From Permianibacter aggregans (lineage in GTDB: Bacteria; Pseudomonadota; Gammaproteobacteria; Enterobacterales; Permianibacteraceae): 64,000 nucleotides of DNA. Positions 61,886-64,000 of the stretch are shown piece after piece. The stretch is taken from the NCBI RefSeq assembly GCF_009756665.1, contig NZ_CP037953.1, positions 3,844,001 through 3,908,000 on the forward strand, read 5' to 3'. The position numbers were made by a program, and so were the translations under genes. Numbering within the stretch: position 1 is the stretch's first letter; each line of letters opens with the position of its first letter. The notes beneath the pieces were generated by a model, which was given only the letters and a program-made list of their open reading frames with translations, was not told where the DNA came from and ran no database searches.

Positions 61886-62427
61886 AGCGCCGGTGCACGC
61901 TTGCGGTACAACACATGTGGCCGCAGGCGATCGCCGACGGCAACCAGCGGATGTTCGAAATCATCGGCGTCGCTGGTTTGCATACCGATACGCTGCATGA
62001 CCGCCTGTGAGCGTTTATTCACGCGTGCCGTGAACGACACTATCTCGTCGGCGCCAAGCCGGTCAAAACCAAATTGAAGGCAGGCGTTTGCCGCTTCAGT
62101 AGCAAATCCCTGACCCCAGGCATCCGGCAGCAATCGCCAACCAATTTCCAAACAAGGCACGAAATGGGCGTCAAACCGCGGTGCGTTCAAACCGACAAAA
62201 CCGATAAACTCACCGCAGTCTTTACGTTCGACGGCCCAAAAACCAAATCCGCGTTCACCGATCGCTGCCTGATGGCGTTGATAAAACGCCAGGATTTCCC
62301 GTTCTTGTAATGGCGCCGGAAAAAACTCCATGACTTTTGCATCCGTGCAAAGCGCTCTCAAGCCCGACAAATCCGTGACTTGCCATTGACGCAGTCGCAA
62401 GCGATGGGTTTCCAGATAGCTGCTCAT
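61882..62427 (-). CDS. GNAT acetyltransferase (RimJ/RimL type)
   Basis: A 181-aa GNAT-fold N-acetyltransferase. LETHRLRLRQWQVTDLSGL begins the fold. CLEIGWRLLPDAWGQGFATE is the acetyl-CoA motif A of the RimJ/RimL subgroup, and DEIVSFTARVNKRSQAVMQR is motif B. The substrate, a protein N-terminus or a small molecule, cannot be told. Convergent with the DUF2937 gene and overlapping it by 4 bp. Confidence 0.9.
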   Translation of the reverse strand: MSSYLETHRLRLRQWQVTDLSGLRALCTDAKVMEFFPAPLQEREILAFYQRHQAAIGERGFGFWAVERKDCGEFIGFVGLNAPRFDAHFVPCLEIGWRLLPDAWGQGFATEAANACLQFGFDRLGADEIVSFTARVNKRSQAVMQRIGMQTSDADDFEHPLVAVGDRLRPHVLYRKRAPAL

Positions 62428-62530
62428 GTTTTCAATACGGGCCGATTTAAGCTTGAGGCGGTATTGTCGCTGATCCGTCGATTATCAGTGTCGATAAATA
62501 TGAGAACTTGAAATTCCCCCAGTCAGATTA

Positions 62531-62557
62531 CTTTACGAAAGTAGAAACAACGTAAAG
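62531..62557. repeat. Inverted repeat upstream of the TonB-dependent receptor
   Basis: CTTTACG and CGTAAAG, 13 bases apart, in the 294-bp gap between the GNAT gene and the receptor. A possible operator for the receptor. No consensus (such as a Fur box) was recognised, and nothing else in the gap could be assigned. Confidence 0.3.
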
Positions 62558-62721
62558 CGCGACCTGAAATCGAACGATCAACTAATCCGACTTCTTGGCC
62601 AAAGCGAGCCGAAGCTCAATCATTTATTGCATCAACGTCTGTCTCAGATTAGTTTTGTTACGGGCGAACAACATAAGAAGTGTTCGACCTATACAACCAT
62701 TATTAAGAGGGAGTAAATAAA

Positions 62722-64000
62722 GTGAAAAAAACGAGTCAACTGTGGCGACAGTCACGCGTTGGAGCGGCTGTTGCCGTGGCATTGATGTTCACTGCGCCGA
62801 GCTTTGCCGATAACGCCATGGGGTCCATTTATGGCCAGGCCAAAGCCGGAAGCAGCGTCAGCATTGTCAGTGTGGATACCGGATTGAAGCGGGATTTGAC
62901 CGTTGCTGCCGATGGTCGCTTTAATTTCTCGCAGCTTCCTACCGGTCGCTACAAGGTCTCCAGTGGTGCAGAGTCCTATGAGATTCTGGTTACGATCGGT
63001 ACCGGCTCGCCGGTGTATTTCGGTCGAGAAGGAGCGGAATCCATCACCGTTACGGGAGGTCGTATTTCACCTATCGATACCTCGTCGGCAGAGTCAACAA
63101 CCGTTTTCACGCAGGAACAGATTCAGCGCTTACCGGTTTCGCGTGATATTACCAGCGTAGCGCTATTGGCTCCCGGCACGGTCAAGGGGGACACCGGTTT
63201 TGGCAACCTGGCGTCAATTGGTGGCTCTTCCGTGGCAGAGAACGGTTATTACATCAATGGTTTTGATGTCACCAATATTCGGGACTTTTTGTCGTACGCT
63301 GAACTGCCGTTTGATGCCATTGCCCAGCAGCAAATTAAAACCGGTGGTTATGGTGCGGAATATGGTCGCTCACTAGGCGGGGTGATCAACCTGGTGACAA
63401 AGCGCGGAACCAATGAATGGCAAGGCGGTGTCGCGGCGTATTGGTTGCCTGAAGCGTTGCGTGAACCAGGCAAGAATGTGTTGAGTCGTGATTCGACTCG
63501 TCCGGACGACCAACGATTCTACGTTTATCGTGCAGACAACACTTCCGAAACGATGAGTTATAACGTTCACGCGGGTGGTCCACTGATAGAAGACCGCTTG
63601 TTTGTATTTGCGCTAGTTGAGGGACGCAATAATGAATCGGATATCTATAATCGCATTGACAGTTACAGTACCAACAATACCAGTCCACAAGTGCTGTTGA
63701 AACTCGACTGGAACATCACCGACGATCACATCGTGGAGTTCACCGGTATCCACAACGAAGAAGAAGTGGATTACGTCACCTATGACAATCCGGATGGGAG
63801 TGGCGGCTCGCCATTGGCTTATACCGGCAATCATGGGTTGGAAAATTCCCGGTATACCATCGAAAGCGGAGGTCATGTGATGATCGGTCGTTATACCGGC
63901 CATCTCAGCGACAACTTCACGCTCTCTGCACTGTGGGGCAACCTTGAGCATACCAATAGCTATCGTACGCCGGAGTCGTTGCCAGGTGCAGAATGTCCGC
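62722..64000 (+). CDS. TonB-dependent outer-membrane receptor (3' truncated by the window)
   Basis: The frame is open from a GTG at 62722 (GAGGGAG upstream) to the window end, 426 codons. A signal peptide (MKKTSQLWRQSRVGAAVAVA to SFA) is followed by a short beta-sandwich of the carboxypeptidase-regulatory type (residues about 30-90, with ADGRFNFSQLPTGRYKVSSG). The plug domain follows (about residues 115-240, with YYINGFDVTNIRD and GGYGAEYGRSLGGVINLVTK). Barrel strands begin with QGGVAAYWLPEAL. Such Oar-like receptors import large or sugar- and peptide-linked ligands. The substrate is unknown. Confidence 0.9.
   Translation, partial: MKKTSQLWRQSRVGAAVAVALMFTAPSFADNAMGSIYGQAKAGSSVSIVSVDTGLKRDLTVAADGRFNFSQLPTGRYKVSSGAESYEILVTIGTGSPVYFGREGAESITVTGGRISPIDTSSAESTTVFTQEQIQRLPVSRDITSVALLAPGTVKGDTGFGNLASIGGSSVAENGYYINGFDVTNIRDFLSYAELPFDAIAQQQIKTGGYGAEYGRSLGGVINLVTKRGTNEWQGGVAAYWLPEALREPGKNVLSRDSTRPDDQRFYVYRADNTSETMSYNVHAGGPLIEDRLFVFALVEGRNNESDIYNRIDSYSTNNTSPQVLLKLDWNITDDHIVEFTGIHNEEEVDYVTYDNPDGSGGSPLAYTGNHGLENSRYTIESGGHVMIGRYTGHLSDNFTLSALWGNLEHTNSYRTPESLPGAECP

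Overview
The window looks like a chromosomal segment of a gammaproteobacterium with moderate GC content. The clearest taxonomic signals are the bamD / rluD / pgeF / clpB neighbourhood (the same order as in Escherichia coli), SirB2 and DUF2937 proteins, a Pseudomonas-style polyamine catabolism and uptake locus, and an RsmZ/CsrB-like small RNA. The species cannot be fixed from the sequence alone.

Positions 1-21705 form a surface-polysaccharide (O-antigen type) locus. It opens with a dTDP-L-rhamnose operon (rfbB partial, rfbD, rfbA, rfbC, joined by 4-bp ATGA overlaps). A Wzm/Wzt ABC exporter follows. The four enzymes for GDP-D-glycero-D-manno-heptose (HddC, GmhA, HddA, GmhB) lie in two separated pairs. 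Between and after them are several SDR sugar epimerases/reductases, an LhgO-like FAD oxidoreductase, four glycosyltransferases and a coiled-coil protein with a sulfotransferase-like domain. A WbpV-like reductase, a small initiating phosphoglycosyltransferase and a convergent WbpM/PglF-type dehydratase close the locus. The middle part (about 2.4-18.2 kb) is visibly more AT-rich than the rest, consistent with an exchanged cassette.

Positions 21966-33600 are housekeeping: tRNA-Asn, an aspartate-type aminotransferase divergent from uvrB, a DUF4870 protein, bamD divergent from rluD-pgeF-acyltransferase, and clpB. clpB has a near-consensus sigma-32 promoter and a hairpin over its ribosome binding site. 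The 490-bp gap after clpB holds the most notable noncoding feature: a run of GGA-in-loop hairpins ending in a strong terminator, the architecture of a CsrA/RsmA-sequestering sRNA. A DUF502 membrane protein and an Ala/Pro/Glu-repeat lipoprotein follow.

Positions 33674-52275 are mostly polyamine metabolism. PuuR is divergent from a beta-alanine:pyruvate aminotransferase/MmsA pair and is followed by PuuC. After a diguanylate cyclase and SirB2 come agmatinase, PuuB and a PuuA-type glutamylpolyamine synthetase (minus strand). Divergently transcribed are PuuD, a second PuuA-type synthetase, a SpuC-type aminotransferase and a complete putrescine ABC importer (PotF/G/H/I). Together they import putrescine or make it from agmatine, degrade it by the gamma-glutamyl or the transaminase route towards GABA, and feed beta-alanine to acetyl-CoA.

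Positions 52405-64000 hold a cNMP-binding/HDOD protein, an orphan PstS-like/OmpA-like fusion, a DUF2306-like membrane protein, a second HDOD protein, a methyltransferase-like unknown, an M28 peptidase lipoprotein, an ABC exporter, DUF2937, a GNAT acetyltransferase and the N-terminal part of a TonB-dependent receptor that runs off the end.
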